Of a DNA stretch of 64,000 bases, positions 1-8,404 are shown piece by piece. The notes under the pieces are model-generated. The model had not been told where the DNA came from. It did no database searches and worked only from the letters and a program-made list of their open reading frames with translations. The first letter of the stretch is position 1. The number at the start of each line of letters is the position of its first letter. A program made the translations under genes and the position numbers. Origin of the DNA: WLMZ01 sp043753895 (GTDB taxonomy: Bacteria; Actinomycetota; Acidimicrobiia; Acidimicrobiales; Ilumatobacteraceae); NCBI GenBank assembly GCA_043753895.1, contig JAYUWK010000150.1, forward strand, positions 1 to 64,000, given 5' to 3'.

Positions 1-1606
1 CGCCCTGTGAGCCAGCGGTGAGCCGGGCCGAGTTGCCGGGCAAGTCGGTGACGAGCGCTGCGCCATCACTATCGACGGTGGCGGGATCGAACACGAAGAT
101 GTCGGCAATGGCGCCGGCCTGCAGCACACCGCGATCGCGCAGGCCGAACAGCGCGGCCGGGGCCGACGTCATCAGTTGTACCGCCCGCTCAATGCTGATG
201 AGTTGTCGACCGCGAATGCAGTCGGCCAAGAACCGAGTGGGATACGGGGCACCGCACATCCGATCGAGGTGCGCGCCTGCGTCGCTACCGCCGATCATCG
301 CGCGAGGGTCGTTCCATAACTCGGCGCGCATTCGCCAGGACTCGGCATCGTCGTCTTGCGGCGTGGGCCACAAGATGGTGCGGCAATCATCGGCGCACAC
401 GATGTCGAGCAGGGTGCCGAAGTTGCTGCGGCCGCGCTCGGCGGCGATGTCGTTGACGACCCGACCTTTGAGGCCTTCGTTCACCGCGGAATAGGTGTCG
501 CCGATGACGTATTCGCCCCAGTCGGCAAGGCGGCGGAACACACCCGCAGCTGGCGACTGCGACAGTTCGAGCAGACGCACTCGGGTATCGGCGTCGTTCA
601 GCCTTGCGACGCGCTCCGGCACGGGAACGCCGAGCACCTGCTGCCACCCGGGAATCAGCCACAAACCGCAGAACGTTGCGAAGCTCATGTTCATCGGCAC
701 TTGCACGGGCATCGTGAGCGCAACGACGCGACCCCCGAGCTGACTGGCGCGGTCGCTGGCGAGGATCTGGCGAGGCACCCGCTCGGGCACTCGGGAATCG
801 ACGGTGAGCACGTTCCAGTTCATCGGCCGGTTCGCTGCAGCGCTCATGCGCGCAAGCAGATCGATCTCGTCGTCGGCGAACATGTCGAGACAGCCCGGCA
901 CGATGCCTTCGAGCGTGGTGCCTTCGTGGAGTCCCGTTTCCTCGCACAATTCGATGAGTTCGTCGGGTGTGGCCCACCGACTGGCAACAGGCTCGCCCTC
1001 ACCGTCGCTGTGCGAGGTGCTGTTGGTGAACGAAAAGCCGAGCGCGCCAGCTTGGATGGCGGCGCGCAGCTCGGCACGCATCGCAAGCACCTGGGCGGGA
1101 TCGGCGGCACTGCCCACGGCGTCGCCACCCATCACATAGCGACGGATCGCGCAGTGGCCGACCAGGAAGCCGGCGTTCACCGAGATGTTGCCGTCCATTC
1201 GATCGAGATACTCGGCGAAGGTCTCCCAGCTCCAGTCGGTGCCGTGCTCGAGCGCCGCCAACGGCATGCCCTCGACCTTGGCCATCATCTTGCGCAGATA
1301 GTCGGCGTCGCCGGGTAGCAAGGGCGCCAAGGTGAATCCGCAGTTACCACCGATGACGGTGGTGACACCGTGATTGCTCGATGGGCTGGCCGTGGGGTCC
1401 CACAACAATTGCGCGTCGTAGTGCGTGTGCGGATCGACGATGCCGGGGCTCACCACGAGTCCGGTGGCGTCGAACACCTCCTGCGCCTCGTCGGTGATAT
1501 GACCGACGGCAACGATGCGGCCGTTGGCCACGCCGATGTCGGCAATGGCGCCCACGCTGCCGGTGCCATCGATGACCGTGCCACCCTTGATGATGAGATC
1601 GAGCAT
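1..1606 (-). CDS. D-aminoacylase-type amidohydrolase (C-terminus beyond window)
   Basis: Metal-dependent amidohydrolase of the N-acyl-D-amino-acid deacylase (amidohydrolase family 3) type, expected to cleave amide bonds in the cytoplasm. About 535 residues are visible and the reading frame runs off the left edge. It starts MLDLIIKGGTVIDGTG and carries the HTHYD metal motif (His60, His62), then NHGVTTVIGGNCG, GSDAGAHLD and RGVLQAGAIADIFVF, the usual order for the family. The ATG at 1606 is 30 bases from a perfect palindrome shared with the divergent aldehyde dehydrogenase, so both are probably co-regulated. A paralogue with its metal histidines at the same positions lies at 55513-57246. The substrate cannot be read from sequence; D-aminoacylase is a family label only. 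Confidence 0.85.
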   Translation of the reverse strand, partial: MLDLIIKGGTVIDGTGSVGAIADIGVANGRIVAVGHITDEAQEVFDATGLVVSPGIVDPHTHYDAQLLWDPTASPSSNHGVTTVIGGNCGFTLAPLLPGDADYLRKMMAKVEGMPLAALEHGTDWSWETFAEYLDRMDGNISVNAGFLVGHCAIRRYVMGGDAVGSAADPAQVLAMRAELRAAIQAGALGFSFTNSTSHSDGEGEPVASRWATPDELIELCEETGLHEGTTLEGIVPGCLDMFADDEIDLLARMSAAANRPMNWNVLTVDSRVPERVPRQILASDRASQLGGRVVALTMPVQVPMNMSFATFCGLWLIPGWQQVLGVPVPERVARLNDADTRVRLLELSQSPAAGVFRRLADWGEYVIGDTYSAVNEGLKGRVVNDIAAERGRSNFGTLLDIVCADDCRTILWPTPQDDDAESWRMRAELWNDPRAMIGGSDAGAHLDRMCGAPYPTRFLADCIRGRQLISIERAVQLMTSAPAALFGLRDRGVLQAGAIADIFVFDPATVDSDGAALVTDLPGNSARLTAGSQG

Positions 1607-1635
1607 TGTCCTGCTCTCCATTGGAGCTCCCCATT

Positions 1636-1660
1636 AGAATCTGACGGACCGTCAGATTCT
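1636..1660. promoter_or_regulatory. Operator palindrome, site 1 (25-bp perfect inverted repeat)
   Basis: Two 12-base arms around a single central A form a perfect inverted repeat; the core TCTGACGGACCGTCAGA is at 1640-1656. It sits between the divergent amidohydrolase (start 1606) and aldehyde dehydrogenase (start 1707). Seven more copies of the core occur in the window, always at catabolic gene starts. Size and symmetry suit a dimeric TetR- or GntR-type repressor; the regulator class is inference. Confidence 0.8.
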
Positions 1661-1706
1661 AGACTGACAGCGGCCCGACACGGGCCACACGAGGGGGACG
1701 CGGCAG

Positions 1707-3167
1707 ATGTCGAAGCACTATCGGATGTTGATCGGCGGCGAATGGGTCGATGGCGCCAACGGCACGTACAGCATCGTGAACCCTGCCACTGAGGAAGTCG
1801 TCGGCCAGGCACCCGAGGCTTCGGTGGACCAGGCACTGGCTGCGGCGCGTGCAGCCCAGGACGCATTCCCCAAGTGGGCCGCCACTCCCCCCGCCGAGCG
1901 AGCGCGCCTGCTCGCCGCCGTCACCGACAAGCTGCGCGAACGCGCCGGCGACCTCGTGCCGTTGATCATCAGCGAAACAGGCGCTACGGCAACGGTGGGC
2001 TCGCGTATGCAGGTGCCCGTGGCTATCGAGCGTTTCGAGCGGTATTCCCGCGGTGCGATGAAGGACCTCAACATCGCGCTGCCGCCATCCCCCACCCAGG
2101 CCAGTCCCCTCGCACCGGGCGGACTCATCGGCGCGGTGGTCAACCGTCAACCCGTCGGTGTGGTCGCATGCATTTCGCCGTACAACTTTCCGCTCGTGAA
2201 CATGGTCGGCAAGATCGCGCCCGCGCTTGCCGTTGGTTGCACCGTGGTGATGAAGCCCGCACCTCAGGATCCGCTCGCCGTCATCGAACTCGCCGAGATC
2301 ATGCACGAGGTCGGCTTCCCCGCTGGCGTCGTCAACGTGATCACCAGCTCGCGCCCTGAGCCATCGGTCGCGCTCACCGAGACCCGCTATGTCGACATGG
2401 TCAGTTTCACCGGATCGACTGGGGTGGGCGAGCGCATCTTCGAAGCCGGCGGGCGCACGATGAAGCGCCTGCTGCTCGAGCTTGGCGGCAAGGGCGCGGG
2501 CCTGGTGTTGTCCGACGCAAATCTCGATGTGGCCGTGGGTGCGATCGCCAGCGTGTGGTCGTTCCACAGCGGCCAGATCTGTACGGCGCCCACGCGAGCC
2601 ATCGTGCACAGCAGCCGTTACGACGAACTGGTGTCACGCCTGGCCGCGTACGCACCGAACCTCAAGGTGGGCGATCCCACCTCCGCCGACACGTTGGTCG
2701 GGCCAGTGATCTCCGCCGCACAGCGCGACCGCATCGAGTCCTATATCGCCATCGGCGCCAGCGAGGGTGCCGAGATCGTGGTCGATGGTCGCCGCCCGTC
2801 GCACATGGAGCGCGGCTTCTACGTGGCTCCCACCCTGCTAGCAGGCTGCCGGCAGGGCATGACACCCGTGCAGGAGGAGATCTTCGGACCGGTTGTCGTG
2901 GTTGTGCCGTTCGAAGACGACGACGAGGGCATCGCCATTGCCAACAGCACCGACTTCGGCCTCTACGACTACGTATTCAGCACCGATAGCGACCGCGCCT
3001 ACCGCACCGCCAAACAACTGCGCAGTGGCAACGTGGGTATCAACACCGCGCAGCGCAACCACGACGCACCGTTCGGCGGCTTCAAGATGAGTGGCGTCGG
3101 TCGCGATGGCGGCGACTTCGGCATGACCGCCTACACCGAGATGCAGACGATCGTCTGGCCGGGCTGA
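1707..3167 (+). CDS. NAD(P)-dependent aldehyde dehydrogenase
   Basis: Soluble aldehyde dehydrogenase, 486 residues, normal for the superfamily; oxidises an aldehyde to the acid with NAD(P). Visible are the cofactor-fold segment ISPYNFPLVN, the FTGSTGVGE turn, the general base Glu258 in LELGGK and the catalytic Cys292 in GQICTA; all key residues are intact. A GAGGGGGA ribosome site precedes the ATG at 1707. It is transcribed away from the partial amidohydrolase across operator site 1. The 3' end abuts the convergent hydrolase: the two stop codons form GGCTGAATCAGCC at 3162-3174. It may oxidise an aldehyde produced by the same pathway; no specific substrate is indicated. Confidence 0.93.
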   Translation: MSKHYRMLIGGEWVDGANGTYSIVNPATEEVVGQAPEASVDQALAAARAAQDAFPKWAATPPAERARLLAAVTDKLRERAGDLVPLIISETGATATVGSRMQVPVAIERFERYSRGAMKDLNIALPPSPTQASPLAPGGLIGAVVNRQPVGVVACISPYNFPLVNMVGKIAPALAVGCTVVMKPAPQDPLAVIELAEIMHEVGFPAGVVNVITSSRPEPSVALTETRYVDMVSFTGSTGVGERIFEAGGRTMKRLLLELGGKGAGLVLSDANLDVAVGAIASVWSFHSGQICTAPTRAIVHSSRYDELVSRLAAYAPNLKVGDPTSADTLVGPVISAAQRDRIESYIAIGASEGAEIVVDGRRPSHMERGFYVAPTLLAGCRQGMTPVQEEIFGPVVVVVPFEDDDEGIAIANSTDFGLYDYVFSTDSDRAYRTAKQLRSGNVGINTAQRNHDAPFGGFKMSGVGRDGGDFGMTAYTEMQTIVWPG

Positions 3168-3168
3168 A

Positions 3169-4311
3169 TCAGCCGCCCGCCATCGCTGCATACGCAGTCA
3201 TCAACAGTCCGCCGGCGCGCATGTCGCCCGTGGTGCCCTCGCCCATACGGTTCATCACGTAGGCAAAGGTCATGCGCGCATCGAGATCGTTGACCACGAG
3301 CGAGCCACCCCAACCACCCCAGAAACAGGCACGCGGGTTCGGGCTGATCGGCAACTCGGGGCAGTTGAGGCCGTAACCGATGCCCAACCGGAAGACACCG
3401 GGCAGCACGAGGTCCTGTCCGTAGGTTTGTTCCTCGAGGATGCGCTCGACGCCAGCTTTGGAGAGCAGCCGAACACCCTGCGCCTGTCCACCATGACTCA
3501 CGATCGACTGCACAGTGGCCACCGAGCGGGCGTTGCCGTGCCCACCTGCGGCAGGGATCTCGGCGCGACGCCACGGGATAGTGGATGAATCCGCGGCATC
3601 CCCCTTCGGGTAGCGGGCCGTGCGCGCTGCGATGGAGTCCAGCGCCGCGTTCGGGTCGGTGATACCACCAGTCGGCGGGATCACGTGGGCGACGCGGGCA
3701 TCCGCTTCAGGAGGGGTGCCGATGAAGAAGTCGGCGCCCAGCGGTCCAGCGATCTCGCTGGCGAAGAACGAACCGACGCTCGCACCGCTCACCCTGCGCA
3801 CGACCTCACCAACGAGGTAGCCCTGCGTGATCGCGTGATACCCGCTCTGTGTGCCGGGCTCCCACCACGGTGCTTGAGCCGCGAGCATCGACGTGCATTT
3901 CTCCCAGTCGTACAGGTCGGCGGGCACCAGCGGCTCCTGCCAACCGGACAGGCCAGCTGAATGACTGAGCAGGTGGCGCACGAGCACACCTTTCTTGCCG
4001 TTAGCCGCAAACTCGGGCCAGTAACGAGCAACTGGCGCATCCACATCCAGGTCACCCCGATCGGCCAGCACGAGCGCGCTGAGGGCAGTCATCGTCTTGG
4101 TGGTGCTCCAGACGTTGATGATGGTGTCGCGTTCCCACGGCTTCTCGACGCCGTCATCGAAGGTGGCCGTACCACCCCAGAGATCCACGACGACCTCGTC
4201 TTCGATGATGATCGCAACGGATGCACCGACATCCTCGCCCGATGCGAAGTGTTGTTCGAACAGTGCCCTGACACCGGTGAAACGTTCCTGACAAGTTCCC
4301 TCGACGCCCAT
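3169..4311 (-). CDS. Beta-lactamase-family serine hydrolase (class C / EstB type)
   Basis: Serine hydrolase of the penicillin-binding-protein-like beta-lactamase family, about 380 residues. Ser69 and its lysine lie in WSTTK (SxxK motif); SGYHAIT supplies the YxH/N position and an HGN motif follows near residue 260. Such enzymes are usually carboxylesterases rather than resistance beta-lactamases. No signal peptide is visible, so it is probably cytoplasmic. The ATG at 4311 is preferred over the longer frame to 4380 because GGAAGG precedes it and the family N-terminus begins near here. It converges on the aldehyde dehydrogenase and diverges from the LPXTG protein. Confidence 0.85.
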   Translation of the reverse strand: MGVEGTCQERFTGVRALFEQHFASGEDVGASVAIIIEDEVVVDLWGGTATFDDGVEKPWERDTIINVWSTTKTMTALSALVLADRGDLDVDAPVARYWPEFAANGKKGVLVRHLLSHSAGLSGWQEPLVPADLYDWEKCTSMLAAQAPWWEPGTQSGYHAITQGYLVGEVVRRVSGASVGSFFASEIAGPLGADFFIGTPPEADARVAHVIPPTGGITDPNAALDSIAARTARYPKGDAADSSTIPWRRAEIPAAGGHGNARSVATVQSIVSHGGQAQGVRLLSKAGVERILEEQTYGQDLVLPGVFRLGIGYGLNCPELPISPNPRACFWGGWGGSLVVNDLDARMTFAYVMNRMGEGTTGDMRAGGLLMTAYAAMAGG

Positions 4312-4500
4312 AGCGACCTTCCCATGTGGTTCGACACCGATACTACGCACCTGCTCCGCCCGGCCATCACAAAGCTCCAACTGGAGACGTCCTACGCACA
4401 GCCGTGGCGATCGCGGATTGGGCCAAACGACTCATCCATCGTCTGTACCTCGCGTCGTATATTGTGTGTAAGCGAATTCCTGAGCGAGCGGAGAAGAGAA

Positions 4501-5196
4501 ATGAAGAACCTACGGAACCTGGCGAGTATCGCAGCGATGGCAGCAGGGAGCGTGCTCCTTGTGGCAGGCTTACCTAGCCCCGCCAGCGCAGGCTCGCGCA
4601 TGCCGGCAATCGGCCCGCTGACGGTGACCCTGAGCAACAACACCGCCGACCCCGGCGAAGACTGCCCCGACGACAGCTTTGCCTACTGGCACTTCATCAC
4701 CGCCCCAAACGATGGCTCCTTTCCTTTTGTCTCCATCACTCTCAATCTTGGCGCCGGTAATCCTTCGTATACGGGAACGATCGTCAAGAACGGCATCCAG
4801 ACAGACAACGTGTTCATCGCTGTGCCGGCTGGCTCAACGCTGACCAGCCTGGTCTCCGGTTCCGCCGTCATCTCCACCACGAACGCGGACTTCACTCTTT
4901 TCAAGAACTTCAACTTGTCGCATACCTGCGCTGGCGATTCGCAGCCGGCGACAACGACCAAGTCGGAAGAATCATCTACCTCCTCCTCCACCTCTACCAC
5001 CACCACCACCACCAAAGTGGACGAGGAATCTGGAGCCAATCTGCCAACAACAACGACCACGACCATCGCCGCCATCGCCGCCATCGCTACCCTGCCAAGC
5101 ACCGGTTCGGACTCGGGCGTGATCTTTGCTTTCGGTGGGTTCTTGATCGCCCTCGGCATCAGCATGCTGGTGGTCCGCCGTCGTCGCCCGGCGTGA
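4501..5196 (+). CDS. LPXTG-type cell-wall-anchored surface protein
   Basis: Secreted protein of 231 residues. It has a signal peptide (MKNLRN, hydrophobic core, PASAG cleavage region near 32), an ectodomain of about 120 residues, a Ser/Thr-rich stalk (about 150-195), a sortase signal LPSTG at 198-202, a transmembrane helix and a VVRRRRPA tail. Sortase should cleave between Thr and Gly and attach it to peptidoglycan. The ectodomain matches nothing I recognise. GGAGAA precedes the ATG at 4501, and TATATT at 4458-4463 is a possible -10 element. A longer in-frame extension to 3961 overlaps the opposite gene and is unlikely. No sortase gene is nearby. A strong hairpin terminator follows. Confidence 0.82.
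   Translation: MKNLRNLASIAAMAAGSVLLVAGLPSPASAGSRMPAIGPLTVTLSNNTADPGEDCPDDSFAYWHFITAPNDGSFPFVSITLNLGAGNPSYTGTIVKNGIQTDNVFIAVPAGSTLTSLVSGSAVISTTNADFTLFKNFNLSHTCAGDSQPATTTKSEESSTSSSTSTTTTTTKVDEESGANLPTTTTTTIAAIAAIATLPSTGSDSGVIFAFGGFLIALGISMLVVRRRRPA
4996..5013 (+). repeat. (ACC)6 trinucleotide tract in the surface-protein stalk
   Basis: Six uninterrupted ACC triplets encode part of the Thr-rich stalk of the LPXTG protein, next to further Ser/Thr codons. Length change here would stay in frame and alter stalk length only. Confidence 0.7.
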
Positions 5197-5232
5197 TCTG
5201 ACGCTGCGCCTCGAAGAACCGCAGCTCGACTC

Positions 5233-5271
5233 TCGGCCCTGTCACTCGATCACATCGGGTGACAGGGCCGA
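5233..5271. terminator. Hairpin terminator between convergent genes
   Basis: A perfect 13-base stem (TCGGCCCTGTCAC at 5233-5245, complement at 5259-5271) with a 13-base loop lies between the LPXTG gene and the convergent LLM gene. There is no long U-tract on either side, common in high-GC actinobacteria. It can serve both directions. Confidence 0.8.
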
Positions 5272-5289
5272 TGTCGTTGACCAATATCG

Positions 5290-6189
5290 TTAGCGCATGG
5301 GCAGGACGATGTCCTCGGCGAACTGATCGATGTAACCTTTGTATGCAGACGCGACGTCGTTGAGGTTGCGGCGGTCGCCTGCGCTCACATTGCCCATCGC
5401 CCACGGCATGCACATGGTGCCGGTGATACCGAGTTCATCTGCGGCGCGACGGTAGATGTCGACCGACGGCATCTCGTACAGGCCGCAGATGATCTCGAAG
5501 CTAGAAGTGTCGCGATCCTCAGCGGCGAGGAATTCCTTCAGCCGACCGACATAGTGTGCGGCTTCGTCCCACGGATAGGCGTTACCGATCCATCCGTCGG
5601 CAAACTTTGCTGCGCGCTTGAGCGCCGCATCGGTGTGGCCGCCGGTGTAGATGGGCACGGGCTCAGGCGGGTGCGGCTCAAGGGTGAGCGCCGGAATGTC
5701 GAAGTACTGGCCGTGCCACTCGACCCAGCCGCCCTTCCACAGTTCTCGCAATGCTGGAATCATCTCGTTGAGACGCTTGCCGCGGGTGGCGAAGTCCTGA
5801 CCCTGGAGGTCGAACTCCTCTTTCATCCAGCCCGCACCCACGCCCAATGCAACTCGACCCTCGGACAGCACTGCTGCGGTGGCGACTTCCTTGGCCACCT
5901 GCAGGATCGGACGGTGCCCGGCGATGTAGATGTTGGTGGTGAAGTGCAGCTGCGTGGTGACGCTGCTCATCGCGCCGATGAGCACCCACGGATCGGGCCA
6001 CGCAGTCTCGGGAGCCCAGATGGGGCGACCATCGGGATGAGGCGAGTACGGGTACTTGCTCTGCAGATCCCGCGGGTAGGCGAGGTGATCGCTGATCATC
6101 AGGCCGTGATAACCGGCTTGATCGAGCAGGGTGGCGATGTGTACCAACTCGGTGGTGTTCATGAACGCCGTGGCGCACCAAAACTTCAT
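5290..6189 (-). CDS. LLM-class (luciferase-like) flavin/F420 oxidoreductase
   Basis: Luciferase-like TIM-barrel oxidoreductase, 299 residues. It begins MKFWCATAFMNTTELVH, with the barrel motifs SDHLAYP, VALGVGAGWMKEEF and PIYTGGHTDAALKRAA that are typical of F420- or FMNH2-dependent members. The ATG at 6189 overlaps the stop of the upstream acyl-CoA dehydrogenase (ATGA), showing translational coupling; the longer open frame upstream lies inside that gene. It shares a transcript, and operator site 2, with the dehydrogenase. F420 rather than FMN is a guess from the family's abundance in actinobacteria. Confidence 0.88.
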   Translation of the reverse strand: MKFWCATAFMNTTELVHIATLLDQAGYHGLMISDHLAYPRDLQSKYPYSPHPDGRPIWAPETAWPDPWVLIGAMSSVTTQLHFTTNIYIAGHRPILQVAKEVATAAVLSEGRVALGVGAGWMKEEFDLQGQDFATRGKRLNEMIPALRELWKGGWVEWHGQYFDIPALTLEPHPPEPVPIYTGGHTDAALKRAAKFADGWIGNAYPWDEAAHYVGRLKEFLAAEDRDTSSFEIICGLYEMPSVDIYRRAADELGITGTMCMPWAMGNVSAGDRRNLNDVASAYKGYIDQFAEDIVLPMR

Positions 6190-7370
6190 CGGCTGGCCCG
6201 CGTCATGCCGAGGCCCACCGTGGCCACGATGTCGCGCTGAATCTCGTTGACGCCACCACCGAATGTGTTGATCTGCGCCATACGCCCGGCTTGTTCGACC
6301 TCGCCGTGAAGCACCGCGCCTGGCGAGCCTTCGCGCAGGTGACCGTATGGCCCGAGGATGCCGAGCAGGAGCTTGTACACCTCGACACCGCGCTCGGTGC
6401 CGAACACCTTCACCGACGACGACGCCTGTGGGGTGAGCGTTCCATCGTTGACCGAACGGACGAGCTTCCAGTTCATCAGCTTCAGTGCTTCGAGAATGGC
6501 CTTGCACTTCGCGAAGTCGGCCTGCACCCACGCCAGGTCGAGCATGCGCTCGTCGTTCGCTGCACCCGACGGCTCGATCGACGCCCACGCCACGACGTCT
6601 TCGTACAGCCGGTGCGTCAGTGCAGTGAGCGCGGCCAAGCCGACGCGCTCGTGGTTGAGCTGAGTGGTGATGAGCTGCCAACCACGGTTGATATCGCTGA
6701 CCACATTGCCCTTGGGTACGCGCACATCGGTGTAATACGTGGCAGTTGTGACGTTGCCACCGACCGTGACGATGGGCGTCCACGAAAAACCGGGCGCGTT
6801 CGTGGGCACGATGATGATCGAGATGCCCTTGTGCTTGGGCGCCTCCGCGTCGGTACGGCAAGCCAGCCAGACATAGTCGGCCTGGTTCGCTCCGCTGGTA
6901 TAGACCTTGTTGCCGTTGATGACCCATTCGTCACCGTCGAGCACCGCAGAGGTACGCAGCGACGCCAGATCGGTGCCGGATTCGGGCTCGGTGTAGCCGA
7001 TCGCAAAGTTGAGATCGCCAGCAAGGATGCCGGGCAGGTAGGCATCCTTTTGCTCCTGCGTGCCGTACGCGATGAGCGTGGGGCCGACGGTGTTGATGGT
7101 GACGAAGGGAAACGGCGCATGGGCGCGTTGAACCTCGTCGAAGAGGATGAACTGATCGGTGGGTGGGCGGCCTTGACCGCCGAACTCCTTGGGCCACCCG
7201 AGTCCGAGCCAACCGTCGGTTCCCATCTGACGCACGATGCGCCGGAACTCGGGGTTGCCTTCGCCACTGTCGCCCATGCCCTCGCGCACCTCGCGCGTGA
7301 GCAGTTGGGCAAAGTACTCGCGGAGTTCTTTACGGAGTGTTTCTTGTTCGGGAGTTTCAGCCAGGTGCAT
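6186..7370 (-). CDS. Acyl-CoA dehydrogenase, full-length
   Basis: Flavoprotein acyl-CoA dehydrogenase of 394 residues; introduces the alpha-beta double bond of an acyl-CoA. The standard order is visible: helical N-terminus (AETPEQETLRKELREYF), GYTEPESGTDLASLRT flavin/substrate loop, VINGNKVYTSGA, and the C-terminal segment FGGGVNEIQRDIVA. The ATG at 7370 lies 35 bases from operator site 2. It is the first gene of a two-gene operon with the LLM oxidoreductase. Unlike the paired dehydrogenases elsewhere in the window it has no adjacent partner on the same strand. The substrate is unknown. Confidence 0.92.
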   Translation of the reverse strand: MHLAETPEQETLRKELREYFAQLLTREVREGMGDSGEGNPEFRRIVRQMGTDGWLGLGWPKEFGGQGRPPTDQFILFDEVQRAHAPFPFVTINTVGPTLIAYGTQEQKDAYLPGILAGDLNFAIGYTEPESGTDLASLRTSAVLDGDEWVINGNKVYTSGANQADYVWLACRTDAEAPKHKGISIIIVPTNAPGFSWTPIVTVGGNVTTATYYTDVRVPKGNVVSDINRGWQLITTQLNHERVGLAALTALTHRLYEDVVAWASIEPSGAANDERMLDLAWVQADFAKCKAILEALKLMNWKLVRSVNDGTLTPQASSSVKVFGTERGVEVYKLLLGILGPYGHLREGSPGAVLHGEVEQAGRMAQINTFGGGVNEIQRDIVATVGLGMTRASR

Positions 7371-7404
7371 GCAAAACCCGAGAATAGTCGATGCTACGTT
7401 TCAA

Positions 7405-7421
7405 TCTGACGTTGTGTCAGA
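7405..7421. promoter_or_regulatory. Operator palindrome, site 2
   Basis: TCTGACGTTGTGTCAGA lies in the divergent gap between the acyl-CoA dehydrogenase/LLM operon (start 7370) and the SDR-dehydrogenase-SDR-P450 operon (start 7496). It matches site 1 at 14 of 17 positions, including both six-base arms. Confidence 0.8.
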
Positions 7422-7495
7422 AACTTTGTGCAGCATGGTTTCGATGAATTTTGCGGGCACTATCAGGGTCCGCTCAGGGGTCGAGGAGAGTTCAC

Positions 7496-8404
7496 GTGTC
7501 GGGTTACCTACAGGACAAAGTCGTTGCCATAACTGGTTCGGGCCGCGGCATCGGTCGCTCCATCGCACTGCTTGCGGCATCGCACGGCGCGCGCATCGTG
7601 GTGGCCGACTTCGGCGTGAGCATGGACGGTGGCGAGCCGAGCTCTGAGATTGCCGACGGCGTCGTCGCCGAGATCACCGCTGCAGGCGGGCAAGCCATTG
7701 CCGTGGCCAGCGACGTGGGCACCATGGCCGGTGGCGAGAGCATCATCACTGCGGCGATGGACACGTGGGGCCGTATCGATGGCGCCGTCTGCGTAGCCGG
7801 CATCTTGCGCGAACGGATGTTGTTCAACATGAGTGAGGAAGAGTTCGACGACGTCATTCGCGTGCACCTGAAGGGCACGTTCACCGTGTACCGCGCAGCC
7901 GCCGCAATCATGCGCAAGCAACCAGAGGGTGGCAGCTTGATCGGCTTCACCAGCGGCGTGTGGGCGCTCGGCTCGGTGGCCCAGGCCAACTACTCAGCAG
8001 CCAAGGGTGGCATCGTCAGCCTGTCGTATTCAGCCGCCGTGGGTCTCGAACGATATGGAGTACGTGCCAATGTCATCGCCCCCGTTGCACGTACCCGGAT
8101 GAGCGCGAATGTGCCGATGCAATTGGCCGAGAACGGAGAGCCCGAGGACATTGCACCCATGGCGGTCTACCTGCTCAGCGACAAGAGCATGCACATCACC
8201 GGTCAGGTGTATTCAGTGGTCGGCAACAAGATCGCGGTGTGGAGCCAACCCAAAGAGGTGCGCGCGATGTACAACGACACGCGATGGACTCCCGAGCTGA
8301 TCGAAGAGCGCCTCCCTGCAACGGTGAAGTTCGAGCGGCTGCCGTTCCTCGACATGGTCGAGGAAATGAAGCGCGCTGCGGCCGCCAAGGAATCACCGAA
8401 CTGA
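7496..8404 (+). CDS. Short-chain dehydrogenase (hydroxyacyl-CoA dehydrogenase-like)
   Basis: Classical SDR with a long C-terminal extension, 302 residues from the GTG at 7496. TGSGRGIGRS is the nucleotide-binding motif and NYSAAKGG holds the catalytic Tyr and Lys. It resembles the SDR domain of multifunctional beta-oxidation enzymes, so oxidation of a 3-hydroxyacyl-CoA is a reasonable reading. The GTG is preferred over an upstream in-frame ATG at 7451 because GAGGAGAG precedes it. Its stop overlaps the next start (TGATG at 8402-8406). First gene of an operon downstream of operator site 2. Confidence 0.88.
   Translation: MSGYLQDKVVAITGSGRGIGRSIALLAASHGARIVVADFGVSMDGGEPSSEIADGVVAEITAAGGQAIAVASDVGTMAGGESIITAAMDTWGRIDGAVCVAGILRERMLFNMSEEEFDDVIRVHLKGTFTVYRAAAAIMRKQPEGGSLIGFTSGVWALGSVAQANYSAAKGGIVSLSYSAAVGLERYGVRANVIAPVARTRMSANVPMQLAENGEPEDIAPMAVYLLSDKSMHITGQVYSVVGNKIAVWSQPKEVRAMYNDTRWTPELIEERLPATVKFERLPFLDMVEEMKRAAAAKESPN

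Noticed and set aside
356..1318. Long plus-strand open frame opposite the first amidohydrolase
   Set aside because: The minus frame has full amidohydrolase motifs and a proper start; the plus frame is His/Arg-rich with no family features, typical of antisense frames in GC-rich DNA.
5197..5204. TCTGACG-like half-site after the LPXTG gene
   Set aside because: No second arm and located at a 3' end; chance match.
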